This document shows positions 32,455 to 42,473 of a DNA stretch of 64,000 nucleotides, in pieces (positions within the stretch are counted from its first letter, which is position 1; the number at the start of each line of letters is the position of its first letter). The notes beneath the pieces were generated by a model. That model was not told the DNA's origin, ran no database searches, and saw nothing but the letters and a program-made list of their open reading frames with translations. The stretch spans positions 1 to 64,000 of the forward strand of contig JAISED010000015.1 in NCBI GenBank assembly GCA_031264295.1, given 5' to 3'. Both the position numbers and the translations under genes were made by a program. This DNA comes from Eubacteriales Family XIII. Incertae Sedis bacterium (GTDB taxonomy: Bacteria; Bacillota; Clostridia; Peptostreptococcales; Anaerovoracaceae).

Positions 32455-33287
32455 TTTCACAAGGCGAGATTTACGGCGGGAAAACCGACGAGCCTTTTTC
32501 TCTTGAGTTGGCGGCACTGCAAGAACGAACCAAGGGCAGAACAAGAATTGATACTCTGCAACAGTACGAACGCATATGGATGGGCTCTCTACCGGGGCAT
32601 ATCAGCGGACAATATCCACAGCGAGACATTTTCTATTCCAGTTATCTTCAAACATATATTCAACGAGATATCAGAGAAATGAACGCCGGTGTGGATTATT
32701 TGCAATTCGCCGACTTCATAAGGGCTGCCGCTTACCGCGCTGGGCAGATGTTGAATATTCACAATATCGCGCTGGACGTCGGTGTTTCCGATGATACCGC
32801 TAAACGCTGGCTCGGTATGATGGAACAATCCGATATCATTTTCTATCTGCGCCCCTTTTCAAATAATCTTTTAAAGCAAACGGTAAAGGCGCCTAAGATG
32901 TATTTTTTCGACACCGGGCTTGTTGCGTATCTTACAAAATACTCATCCCCCGAAATCCTGATGAATGGAGCGATTAACGGTGCAATCCTCGAAAATTACG
33001 TTGTTTCAGAGATCATGAAAAGCTACAGCAATCGGGGTTTAGAAGCAATATTCCATTATTATCGCGACAAGGACAGCAAAGAGATCGATTTGGTGATGGA
33101 GAGCGACGGAAAACTGCATCCGATTGAAATCAAGAAAACCGCTTCTCCGTCCCCCGAGCTCACAAACGCGTTTAAAGTACTCGACAAAGCGGAACTTGAG
33201 CGAGGTACGGGCGCTGTTATTTGCATGAAGCAGGAATTATCGGCGATAGATCGTAACACTCTTATCATCCCGACATGGGCATTGTGA
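32455..33287 (+). pseudogene. AAA_14/DUF4143-type ATPase, 5'-truncated (Walker A region missing)
   Basis: ISQGEIYGGKTDEPFSLELAALQERTKGRTRIDTLQQYERIWMGSLPGHI...SYLQTYIQRDIREM...KMYFFDTGLVAYL...RDKDSKEIDLVMESDGKLHPIEIKKT; no P-loop. Confidence 0.75.
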
Positions 33288-33898
33288 TAAATATCATGCA
33301 ATAAAATATTATTCATTTGAAATTTATCCGCCCTTCATTATGAAACATTCTTTTCTATCTTCCATATTGCCCTATGAGGGAAAAGTGAAACTGACAAACC
33401 AATAATTCGCCTCACACCGCCTGTTGAAACTGTGGATAAGTCTGTTAATAATTGAAATACCAATCCTTTGGATGTGGATGGTTTTCCCTGTGAATTATTA
33501 TGCATAACATGATGTACATTATTGTTTTTGTCATGCGTTTTCTTGAAATTTCAGAGCTTTCTCGCCTTGGATATTTATACACCAGTTCGACGGTGCGGCG
33601 ATTGATTTGCCGAATTATTCTGAAAAGTCGTCATGTGGATAAATCCGTTTTAATCTTCCGTAACTCCCTCGATTATCGAATCCCGCGGCTGTCCGGCTGA
33701 CCTGGTCTTTGCCCCCACACTCGCCTTACCGGCTTTTGCCGGAGGACTTACATCTAAGCTGCGCCATGATCACTGCCGCCTTGCGGTCCAGTTTACGTGG
33801 GTCCTTTAGCCCGCAGCTGGCATGGACTTTCAACCACAGACCCGGACAGCCGCGAGATTCGATTAACTCTGAATTCAGTATAATACTGAGTTCCGTAT

Positions 33899-34018
33899 AA
33901 ACATGCGCGCCCGTCAAACATGTGCGCCCGTTAGACATTGGCGCCCGTCAAACATGTGCACCCGTCAAACTATTGGCGCCCGTCAGACATGCGCGCCCGT
34001 CAGACATTGGCGCCTGAC
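33899..34018. repeat. 7 x 17/18-bp tandem array overlapping the comF 3' end
   Basis: aaacatgtgcgcccgtc-type units at 33899, 33916, 33933, 33950, 33967, 33985 and 34002. Confidence 0.9.
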
Positions 34019-34743
34019 GCGCCGGCTGCCAGCACTATGAAACATACGGACTTCGCGCCTGCATCCGTAAGCACCTTGGCACACGCGTCCAATGTGCTGC
34101 CTGTCGTATATATATCGTCTACTATCAGCAGACGTTTTCCTCTCACAGCGTCAGCCTTACCCTCCGCCACCGCGAAAGCGTCTCTTACATTTTCTTCTCT
34201 GGCTTCCTTACCTAAACCGCTCATCGGCGCCGTATTCCTGCGGCGCACAAGCGTATCGTTATCATAGTCAAGCCCTGTTTTGGCGGCAAGCAAGCCTCCG
34301 ATAAGATCCGCCTGATTGTACCCCCTCTTCCGTTCCTTGGGCTTGTACATCGGCGTCGGCAGTACCGCATCGAATTCGGATGCCGCCTCAGCCAGCCTAT
34401 CATGCATGATCTGCGCAATGCTTTCCGCGTAATACATCCTTCCGAGGTATTTAAAGCCGTGGATCACCTCACGACAACTTCCATATTCCAAACAAGCATA
34501 GCCCTTTTCATATGCATGGGCGCTCTGGCCGCACTCGCCGCAAAGCGTCCCGTTATAGTCGTCTCCCAGTATCCTCCCGCACTTTTCACACGTTTTTCCG
34601 TTTGCCCATTTGAATTCACGCGCGCACTTGTCGCAGAGCGAGTAGACACGCGTCTCATCTATAAGATTTCCGCATGATATACAATAAATCGAAGGCGGAA
34701 ACACCAGATCCAAGAGCTTACGCGTCAAGGCTCCCATAAACAT
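34000..34743 (-). CDS. comF: ComF family phosphoribosyltransferase-like protein
   Basis: Cys-rich N-terminus (CISCGNLI, CDKCAREF, CEKCGRIL, CGECG); PRPP motif RLLIVDDIYTTGSTLDACAKVL. Confidence 0.92.
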   Translation of the reverse strand: MFMGALTRKLLDLVFPPSIYCISCGNLIDETRVYSLCDKCAREFKWANGKTCEKCGRILGDDYNGTLCGECGQSAHAYEKGYACLEYGSCREVIHGFKYLGRMYYAESIAQIMHDRLAEAASEFDAVLPTPMYKPKERKRGYNQADLIGGLLAAKTGLDYDNDTLVRRRNTAPMSGLGKEAREENVRDAFAVAEGKADAVRGKRLLIVDDIYTTGSTLDACAKVLTDAGAKSVCFIVLAAGASGANV

Positions 34744-34755
34744 GCCTCCTCCCCC

Positions 34756-37074
34756 TCACTCGTTCAGCAAAAACTCCTTTAAATGAGAGCAAAGCCCCGA
34801 ATACCTCTCTTTAATATGGTCATTATCGATCATTGCCCGCAAGTGGTATTCCGAACCCACTAGAATCACCGCCTTCTTGCCCCTCGTCACTGCGGTGTAG
34901 AGCAGATTCCGCGTGGCCAGCATGGGCGGGAATGCGTACATCGGCATCAACACCAGTTGAAACTCGCTGCCCTGGCTCTTGTGAACCGTGACCGCGTAGG
35001 CAAGCTCCAGTTCATCCAATTGTGAAAAGTCATATTCCACAAAGCGTACATCGTCGAACACTACCGTAAGCGTCCCATTTTCCAAGTCTATCGCCCGGAT
35101 AAAACCCACGTCGCCATTGAATACGCCTTCGCCTTCGGCCTCGGTCTCGCCTTCGGCTCCATCTAAAAGATCCGCGGCGCCTCCATCCCGAAAGCCGACG
35201 CCAACGCGCTCGTCGCCCGTCGAACCGACGCCGCCCATCGAAGTCCTGGCCTCGCCTCTGCGCCATTCCAGCCCGTAGTTGTTCTTTATCTGCATCACTT
35301 TATCGCCAACGCGAAAGATCTTATCGCCGAAAGCCTTCTCCGCCAAGCGCTCCGACGGCGGATTCAAAACGGCCTGAAGCTCTGCGTTTAGGTTAATGGA
35401 ACCCAGCGTACCCTTCCTGACCGGGGTGAGAACCTGAAGATCTCTCAGCATATCGCAATCGGCGTAATACTTGGGCAGGCGGGAGAGGCAGAGTTCCAAA
35501 ATCGTATCCGCTATCAAGCGCTCTCCCCGTCTGGACAGCATAAAAAAATCCCTCCCATGCTTGTTCAGTTCAGGATATTCGCCATTGTTGATGCAATGAG
35601 CGTTTACGACGATCATGCTCTCCTTCGCCTGACGGAAGATCTCAGTGAGCCTCACCGAACTTATAAGCTCGCTGCTCAGCATGTCTCTGAGCACATTGCC
35701 CGCGCCCACAGACGGAAGCTGATCCGCGTCGCCGACAATGATAAGCCTCGCTCCCGAGGGTATTGCATCAAGCAGCGCGTTCATCAGCATTATGTCTATC
35801 ATCGAAGCCTCATCGACTATAACAGCGCCGTATTCGAGCTGGTTCTGCCCGGTACGCCTGAATTTCATGCGCTCATCATTTTCCGAATAATAATACTCCA
35901 GCATCCTGTGTATCGTAGACGCTTCATGCCCCGTAGTCTCGCTTATCCGTTTCGCCGCCCTGCCCGTAGGCGCCGCGACGCCTGTTTCGATTCCTTCGTT
36001 TTCAAGTATGTTGATTATAGCATTAATGATCGTAGTCTTGCCGGTTCCGGGTCCGCCCGTAATCACGAATACCCCGTTCTTCATGGATTCTCGCACGGCG
36101 TACTTTTGGTTTTCAGACAGCGCAAGACCTGCTCGCCTTCCGCTTGCGGATAAACGACCCTCCACATCCGTCTGAATCGGTTTCAGAGACGCCCTCTCCA
36201 ACCTGATCAGGTTTTTACACACGTTCTGCTCTGCCATATAGTAGGCTTCCGGAAAAACCACCTTCCTGCCCTCAAGCAGTTCGAGCCTCAGCACGCCTTC
36301 GAAAACCATCTCAATGATGTTCTCTTCTACACTTTCCATGGGGACGTCGAGTAATACCCCTGCTTGTTCTAGTAGTATGCTCTGCGGAACGTAGGTGCTG
36401 CCGTCATTGACGTACTGCCACAGCAAATAATTTACACCGCTTTTTATGCGGTACTTGCTGTTCATATCCAGTCCCAGTCTGAATGCGATACGGTCAGCCG
36501 ACTTAAAGCCTATGCCGAACACATCGTCGATGAGCTGATATGGGTTTTCGTTTACAGCGGCTATCGTTTCCCGCCCGTATACCTTATATAGCTTCATGGC
36601 AGCTCTCGCGTTAATGCCGAACTGTTGAAAGTAGAGCGCGATCTCCGCCAATTCTTTATGTGCGCGAAATGATTCGCCTATCATCGCCGCCTTCTTTGGA
36701 CCGATTCCGCTGATCTGCGTGAGCCTCTGCGGTTCTTCCTCCATCAGTCTCAGGGCATCGTCTCCGAAGGCGCCTACTATAAGCTGCGCCGTCTTCCTGC
36801 CCACACCCTTTATCGCTCCCGAGGCCAGAAAAAGTTCTATGGCCTCGCCGGTATCCGGCGTTTCTTCGCTGTAGCTCGAAAATGAAAACTGCCTGCCATA
36901 AACATTATGCTCCTTCCATACGCCTGAAAGCTTAAACCTGCGCCCTCTCGCGGCGTTCGGAATATATCCTGTTCCTGTAAACTCACCCTCCTCTTCCATG
37001 AAGACGCCCACAGTAAAACAGTTTTCTTTATTATGATAGATTATCTCGGTAAGCGTACATATCTTTTCTTCCAT
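34756..37074 (-). CDS. recD2: ATP-dependent RecD2-type helicase
   Basis: FVITGGPGTGKTTIINAI, VIVDEASMIDIMLMNALL, TVHKSQGSEFQLV, helix-hairpin-helix N-terminal region. Confidence 0.93.
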   Translation of the reverse strand: MEEKICTLTEIIYHNKENCFTVGVFMEEEGEFTGTGYIPNAARGRRFKLSGVWKEHNVYGRQFSFSSYSEETPDTGEAIELFLASGAIKGVGRKTAQLIVGAFGDDALRLMEEEPQRLTQISGIGPKKAAMIGESFRAHKELAEIALYFQQFGINARAAMKLYKVYGRETIAAVNENPYQLIDDVFGIGFKSADRIAFRLGLDMNSKYRIKSGVNYLLWQYVNDGSTYVPQSILLEQAGVLLDVPMESVEENIIEMVFEGVLRLELLEGRKVVFPEAYYMAEQNVCKNLIRLERASLKPIQTDVEGRLSASGRRAGLALSENQKYAVRESMKNGVFVITGGPGTGKTTIINAIINILENEGIETGVAAPTGRAAKRISETTGHEASTIHRMLEYYYSENDERMKFRRTGQNQLEYGAVIVDEASMIDIMLMNALLDAIPSGARLIIVGDADQLPSVGAGNVLRDMLSSELISSVRLTEIFRQAKESMIVVNAHCINNGEYPELNKHGRDFFMLSRRGERLIADTILELCLSRLPKYYADCDMLRDLQVLTPVRKGTLGSINLNAELQAVLNPPSERLAEKAFGDKIFRVGDKVMQIKNNYGLEWRRGEARTSMGGVGSTGDERVGVGFRDGGAADLLDGAEGETEAEGEGVFNGDVGFIRAIDLENGTLTVVFDDVRFVEYDFSQLDELELAYAVTVHKSQGSEFQLVLMPMYAFPPMLATRNLLYTAVTRGKKAVILVGSEYHLRAMIDNDHIKERYSGLCSHLKEFLLNE

Positions 37075-37156
37075 ATTATCCCATAATCGTATAGTCGTAT
37101 TAAAGGCAAGCCCCACAAACCTGCATTATCTCATCCGGAGAGGATTTTCCGCCGGG

Positions 37157-38119
37157 CTAAAATGCATCCGGCTTATACAGCCTTCTGAAATCAAGCGTCC
37201 TGACCTTATCGGAAAATTCGCCTTTATTTACACCTATAAGAGCCTCTTCCATATCATACATCCGCGCGTCTACTATATCAAGATAGTGCAGCAATTCCGC
37301 TTCAGGAAAGAGCGGCTTCTTGGGACTTCCGAATTCCGGTTCGTAATGATGCGACAAAATCATATGCTCCAGCATTATCGCCTTCTCTCTGGGCACATCA
37401 AGCTCTTCCGCCAATTTATCAATAGTCTTAATGCCCTGAATTATATGCCCGAGCATTTGACCTTCGAAGGAATATCCCGACACTACACCGTCGCAGTCCG
37501 ATATCATCTCATTCAGCTTTTCAATGTCATGTACTATCACACCGGTAACGACCAAGGACTTATTCAGATTGGCGTATACCTCGCAATACCGATTCCCCAT
37601 CATGAGCATGCGCTTCATGTGATATAACAGCCCGCCCATCTCGGCGTGGTGATTCTTGGCCGCGGCGGGGTAATACATGAGTTTTTCTTTATTGTCGCTT
37701 AGCAGTTTCACGGCAATTCCCCTCAAGTCCTCGTCTTTAATCTGCTCCGCTTCATCTAAAATGAACTCGTACATGGCGTCAGACGGTTCCGGCGCCGCCT
37801 TGATGAAGTCGGTTCTGTCCACTTCATCTTGATCAACCGCTTTTCGAAGGCGCGCTATCCGCAGCTGACGCAGCCCATTCCATTCCGTTACGCTCGCCTT
37901 TATCTTTACTACGTCGCCTTCCTGTATCATATTCAATGAAGGCAGTTCCAAATCCGAGATATCCCATTTCTTTCCGGTGATCTCACCTGTATTATCCGCC
38001 AGAATCAGATCAAGATATTGCTTTTTGTTGGATCCTATCTTCACGGCAATCATTCTCACCGCGAAAAAATCAGTAATTTCCTCGTTAGTTTTCAAATAGG
38101 CCGTATAATACTGCTTCAT
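37157..38119 (-). CDS. YhaM-type 3'-5' exoribonuclease (OB fold + HD domain)
   Basis: LDLILADNTGEITGKKWDISD; NHHAEMGGLLYHMKRM; GVIVHDIEKL; EHMILSHHYEPEFGSPKKPLFPEAELLHYLD. Confidence 0.85.
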   Translation of the reverse strand: MKQYYTAYLKTNEEITDFFAVRMIAVKIGSNKKQYLDLILADNTGEITGKKWDISDLELPSLNMIQEGDVVKIKASVTEWNGLRQLRIARLRKAVDQDEVDRTDFIKAAPEPSDAMYEFILDEAEQIKDEDLRGIAVKLLSDNKEKLMYYPAAAKNHHAEMGGLLYHMKRMLMMGNRYCEVYANLNKSLVVTGVIVHDIEKLNEMISDCDGVVSGYSFEGQMLGHIIQGIKTIDKLAEELDVPREKAIMLEHMILSHHYEPEFGSPKKPLFPEAELLHYLDIVDARMYDMEEALIGVNKGEFSDKVRTLDFRRLYKPDAF

Positions 38120-38405
38120 ATATATTTCATCGCTCCTTTTTTGGATATACTATGGCTACAGTATATCCCTCTTTCACGTTCATGTCAACACTATTTTTCC
38201 CAGTTATTTCCATGGATTTCGTGTTCATATTAATATTATAGCACACTTTTATATTTATTTTAACGCCGATATAAGCTATACTGTTAATACCGAACTCACT
38301 ATAAAGTAACGCGCGGCCTTGCAGTATGATCCTGGACTCGCTGATGCACAGCCGGGTGTAAAAGGTTCGCGCCCGCTACAACTAATAAAGAACGGAGTTT
38401 TTTTA

Positions 38406-40382
38406 ATGACTGAAAATAATCTTGGAATGCTCAGGGTAGCTACTGTCACACCGAGGCTCAGAGTTGCCGACCCAGAGTGGAATTCACATGAAATAATACA
38501 GTGCGCCAGAACCGCCGCCGAAAAAGGCGCAGGGCTAATCCTATTTCCCGAACTGTGTGTGAGCGGCTACTCCTGCGCCGACCTGTTCTTTCAGGAGCAG
38601 CTATATCAGAGCCAGCTTGACGCCCTGGCGCGCATACTGGAGGGAACAGCCAAACTCGAAGCCGGAATAATATTGGGCGCGTATATCCGTGTGGAAAACC
38701 GCCTCTATAACTGTGGCCTATTCCTGCAGCACGGCGTCATTATGGGCATTGTTCCAAAACGTTTCCTCCCCAATTCGAAGGAATATTACGAGGCGCGCTG
38801 GTTTTCACCGGCAGACCGCTTTAACAGAGGCGTCCGCTCAGTCGCATTATTCGGCGCCGCGGCGCCTTTCGGCGATATTATATTCAAATGCGGTAAATCC
38901 GGCGTTTCATTCGGCATAGAGCTTTGCGAAGATCTGTGGGCGCCCGTAACGCCGGGCGCTCTAATGGCTATAAACGGCGCGGAGATCATATTCAACCTCT
39001 CCGCCAGTAATGAGATCGTCGGAAAGCCTGCCTATCGCCGCGGGCTTGTGTTACAGTCAAGCGCATCAGGGATTTGCGGATATGTATACGCCTCTGCAGG
39101 CGTCAATGAATCCACCTCAGATCTCGTCTTCAGCGGTCATAGTCTGATCGCGGAAAACGGCGTTCTGCTGTCGGAAAGTCCTCTGTTTTCAAGGGAGAGC
39201 ACTATAACATTCGGTGATATTGACTATGAAAGAATCCGCTTTGAACGCGTCCAAGCGAGTTCCATGTCAGACTGCGCCGACTTTTTAGCGGACGCCGCAA
39301 GATTTGAGTCTGTCGCCGTCAAGCCGCTTCGCACGCTTTCCTCAGCCGACGCTCTCATTCGCAGATACCGCAAAACCCCCTTCGTTCCTTTAGAAACGGA
39401 CGCCGTAGACGAACGCTGTGATGAAATATTCAACATACAGTCCGCCGGTCTTGCCAAACGCCTTGAACATACAGGCGCGAAAAAGGCTGTCGTCGGCGTT
39501 TCCGGAGGCTTGGATTCAACCCTCGCCCTGTTGATCTGCGTGAGCGCCCTTAAACTGCTGGGACGCAAGGCGTCCGATTTGATCGCGATCACCATGCCCG
39601 GCTTTGGGACTACACGCTCAACCCTTGCCAACGCACTTTCACTGGCGAGTCTGCTCGGAGCGGATGTCAGGGAAATATCGATCATCGATGCTGTGACTTT
39701 GCATTTCCGCGATATAGGTCATGATCCTTCGGTTCACGACCGCACATATGAAAACGCGCAAGCGCGGGAACGCACTCAGATACTCATGGACGTCGCAAAC
39801 CGCGAAAACGGTCTTGTTGTGGGAACGGGCGATCTTTCCGAAGCGGCGCTGGGTTGGTCTACATATAACGGCGATCATATGTCCATGTATGCGGTAAACG
39901 CCAGCATCCCTAAAACGCTCATCCGTTTTGTCATTCGGCGCATTATGGATTATCGGCTTTCGGGCAGCGCCGAGGATATGAACTTCAGCAATGACAACGC
40001 CGGTCTTAGAAAAACCCTCGCGAGTATCCTGGATACGCCCATCTCGCCGGAACTTCTGCCGCCTGATGAGAACGGCGAGATCGCACAAAAAACCGAGGAT
40101 GCGATCGGTCCGTATATTCTTCACGACTTCTATTTGTACTACACGATTCGTTTTGGTATGCGTCCCGATAAACTTTCTCACATTGCGACGGCCGCATTTT
40201 CAGACGATTATTCTAAAGAAGAAATAGATAAATGGCTTAAGGTTTTTTATACGCGCTTCTTTTCACAACAGTTCAAGCGCAACTGCGTACCCGATGGTCC
40301 CAAAGTCGGTACAGTGAGTCTTTCGCCGCGCGGAGACTGGCGTATGCCTAGTGACGCCTCATACCGTTGCTGGATAGAATAG
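38406..40382 (+). CDS. nadE: glutamine-dependent NAD+ synthetase
   Basis: Nitrilase domain LILFPELCVSGYSCADLF; synthetase VVGVSGGLDSTLALLIC; TGDLSEAALGWSTYNGDHMSMY. Confidence 0.95.
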   Translation: MTENNLGMLRVATVTPRLRVADPEWNSHEIIQCARTAAEKGAGLILFPELCVSGYSCADLFFQEQLYQSQLDALARILEGTAKLEAGIILGAYIRVENRLYNCGLFLQHGVIMGIVPKRFLPNSKEYYEARWFSPADRFNRGVRSVALFGAAAPFGDIIFKCGKSGVSFGIELCEDLWAPVTPGALMAINGAEIIFNLSASNEIVGKPAYRRGLVLQSSASGICGYVYASAGVNESTSDLVFSGHSLIAENGVLLSESPLFSRESTITFGDIDYERIRFERVQASSMSDCADFLADAARFESVAVKPLRTLSSADALIRRYRKTPFVPLETDAVDERCDEIFNIQSAGLAKRLEHTGAKKAVVGVSGGLDSTLALLICVSALKLLGRKASDLIAITMPGFGTTRSTLANALSLASLLGADVREISIIDAVTLHFRDIGHDPSVHDRTYENAQARERTQILMDVANRENGLVVGTGDLSEAALGWSTYNGDHMSMYAVNASIPKTLIRFVIRRIMDYRLSGSAEDMNFSNDNAGLRKTLASILDTPISPELLPPDENGEIAQKTEDAIGPYILHDFYLYYTIRFGMRPDKLSHIATAAFSDDYSKEEIDKWLKVFYTRFFSQQFKRNCVPDGPKVGTVSLSPRGDWRMPSDASYRCWIE

Positions 40383-40887
40383 CTGCCGCTTCTGTCCGTT
40401 TAGACCCGATTCTTATTAATACCAACTGCGCTATGAGCAGTGCCGCCATAAGCACGGTTTTTTCATTGAATATTTCCATTACATTGCGGATTTCTTCCGT
40501 AGTCAAAAATAGGACAGGCGCCGCTAGACCCGCCGCGATCCCCATGATCCGCAGCCGCAGTTTTCTGATACTCGTCTCTCGCCTCTTCCCTGTGCGTTCA
40601 GCCATGATGATTACAGCCATGACCATGGATGCGGTAAGACTCGCGATAGCTATGATGAGATTCGCGAGAGACCAAAACCCGAGACGCGCCGGTCCGTACA
40701 GCGGAACCTCCGGCTCTTCCAGTCTGACTGTGGCCTTCTCCGCGCTTATCGCCTCTTGCGAAACCACCTGGGCGCCAACTCCGATATCATCAGACGCGAA
40801 TACCGCGCCTGCCTGCATCTGCGTAATCACTACCGTTAAGAGTATTATCGCTGCAATAACGATTTTTTTATTATGCCTGCCGTCCAT
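40348..40887 (-). CDS. hypothetical membrane protein
   Basis: Three hydrophobic segments; 179 aa; 3' end overlaps the nadE 3' end (convergent). Confidence 0.5.
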   Translation of the reverse strand: MDGRHNKKIVIAAIILLTVVITQMQAGAVFASDDIGVGAQVVSQEAISAEKATVRLEEPEVPLYGPARLGFWSLANLIIAIASLTASMVMAVIIMAERTGKRRETSIRKLRLRIMGIAAGLAAPVLFLTTEEIRNVMEIFNEKTVLMAALLIAQLVLIRIGSKRTEAAAILSSNGMRRH

Positions 40888-41140
40888 TACTACACTACCT
40901 CTATAATTCTAGTCATCTCTTCTCTTTATGCTCGCAGGCTTCCCTACAATTAGATTATACAGCTGTGTTTTATAGAAAGTCAAGCTATAATTAAATTTTT
41001 TTGTACTTTTTCAAAATAAATGCACTAAACCGATGTTTTATTGTATTTTAATCGTTTATTTTAATCCGTTTTGTCGCTTTTGAGATTTATAGTATAATTA
41101 CATAGATTTGAATTCGGATCATTCGGATAGTTTCCGGTAT

Positions 41141-41935
41141 TTACACGCAGAATTGCGGCTCTATTATTGCTCTGATAAAATAAATATCACGCCTCCACCT
41201 TATAAAGCGTTCTTCATATTCTGTAAGTGTAAATCGGGCAGCTAATTGAGAGTCCTGTAGGCAGGTAGAAACTTCAACGACAGTGAAATTCGCCGCATCA
41301 ATCTCCCTGTATGAATAGTCAAAAAAATCCCTGTTGTCGGTTTTAAATTCGAGAAATCCACCTGGCTTAAGTATTTTCTCATACTCTGTCAGACGGCCGC
41401 CGAACGTAAGCCTTCGCGCCTCGTGTCTGTCTTTCGGCCAAGGATCGGAGAAGTTGAGATATATCCCGTCGAGTTCTCCTGCTGCGAACATATTCAGGGC
41501 GTTCTTCACATAATACCTCGAAAACAGCACATTAGCAAGCTGAGCGCCTTCAGCCTTTTCGAGCGCTCTGAGTATTACGCTTTCCCGGCCTTCAACGCCG
41601 ATGAACAGGCTGCCGCGATCCGCCTCAGCCTTTGATGTAATAAATCGCCCCTTCCCCGTACCGAGTTCAAGAAAGAGCTTTGTATCTTGTTCAAAGAACG
41701 CACATGTGTCCACGCCGCGCCGGTCTGCGCATACGCCCGTTTCAAAGTCCGGCGCCATATCCGTTTCGCCAGGCGCCGCTTCCGCAGCCCGGCATGGAGT
41801 CTCGCCGCGCCGGGCTTCAAAACGCTCACGAAACAAGCCGCGCCACTCACCTTTCTGCGACTCGGGTTCTTCCACGAGCAGATGTCTGTAAATATTCAGT
41901 CTTTCCTGTAGATTTTTAGGCTTCCTTTGTCGCAT
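41141..41935 (-). CDS. trmB: tRNA (guanine-N7-)-methyltransferase with an N-terminal-half insertion
   Basis: MRQRKPKNLQERL; LFLELGTGKGRFI; YLNFSDPWPKDRHEARRLTF. Confidence 0.9.
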   Translation of the reverse strand: MRQRKPKNLQERLNIYRHLLVEEPESQKGEWRGLFRERFEARRGETPCRAAEAAPGETDMAPDFETGVCADRRGVDTCAFFEQDTKLFLELGTGKGRFITSKAEADRGSLFIGVEGRESVILRALEKAEGAQLANVLFSRYYVKNALNMFAAGELDGIYLNFSDPWPKDRHEARRLTFGGRLTEYEKILKPGGFLEFKTDNRDFFDYSYREIDAANFTVVEVSTCLQDSQLAARFTLTEYEERFIRWRRDIYFIRAIIEPQFCV

Positions 41936-41945
41936 CGCGTCTCGC

Positions 41946-42470
41946 TCATTCGAATATATCGCGTTGTTTTTCAAGTATACGCAAAAGAGGATATCCTACC
42001 ATGTAGCAGGCTATTAGCTGGCCGCATCCGACCCACAGCACATTCACCCACAGCGACGCGTTTACCCCATAGGCATAATACAGCATTGCCCCGATAACCA
42101 GGGCATTGATGAGCACCGGAGGGAGCGGCGCCAGTTCTCTCTTACCCCTGAGCGCATATGTCCCCACCGCCGCCAATAGAGTGGCCAGACTTCCGCAGAC
42201 CAAGTCAATCAAACCATATGGGCTGATTATATTGGAAATGACACAGCCTATGAAGACTCCGGGTATAGCCGCCGGTGTGAAATACGGCAATACAGTCAGC
42301 GCCTCGGAAACGCGCACCTGCATAGGCCCGTAGCTTAGCGGCGCCATAGCATAGGTTATTGCCGTGTAAAACGCCCCGATCAAGGCCGCCTGCACCAAGA
42401 AGTTAGTCCTGGATAACTTCTTATGCATTGTTGATTCGACTGCAAGACTTGTTAGATCCTCATGCTTCAT
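41946..42470 (-). CDS. queT: QueT-family transporter (ECF S component for a queuosine precursor)
   Basis: QAALIGAFYTAITYAMAPLSYGPMQVRVSEALTVLPYFTPAAIPGVFIGCVISN. Confidence 0.88.
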   Translation of the reverse strand: MKHEDLTSLAVESTMHKKLSRTNFLVQAALIGAFYTAITYAMAPLSYGPMQVRVSEALTVLPYFTPAAIPGVFIGCVISNIISPYGLIDLVCGSLATLLAAVGTYALRGKRELAPLPPVLINALVIGAMLYYAYGVNASLWVNVLWVGCGQLIACYMVGYPLLRILEKQRDIFE

Positions 42471-42473
42471 ATC

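Noticed and set aside
33290-33710. Replication origin based on the TGTGGATAA boxes
   Set aside because: Only two perfect boxes, with no dnaA, dnaN, rpmH or other origin-linked genes nearby; kept only as a low-interest finding.
33899-34018. CRISPR array
   Set aside because: Units are about 17 bp, directly contiguous with no spacers, degenerate, and no cas genes are present.
39639-40181. 180-aa minus-strand ORF inside nadE
   Set aside because: Shadow ORF of the NAD synthetase domain.
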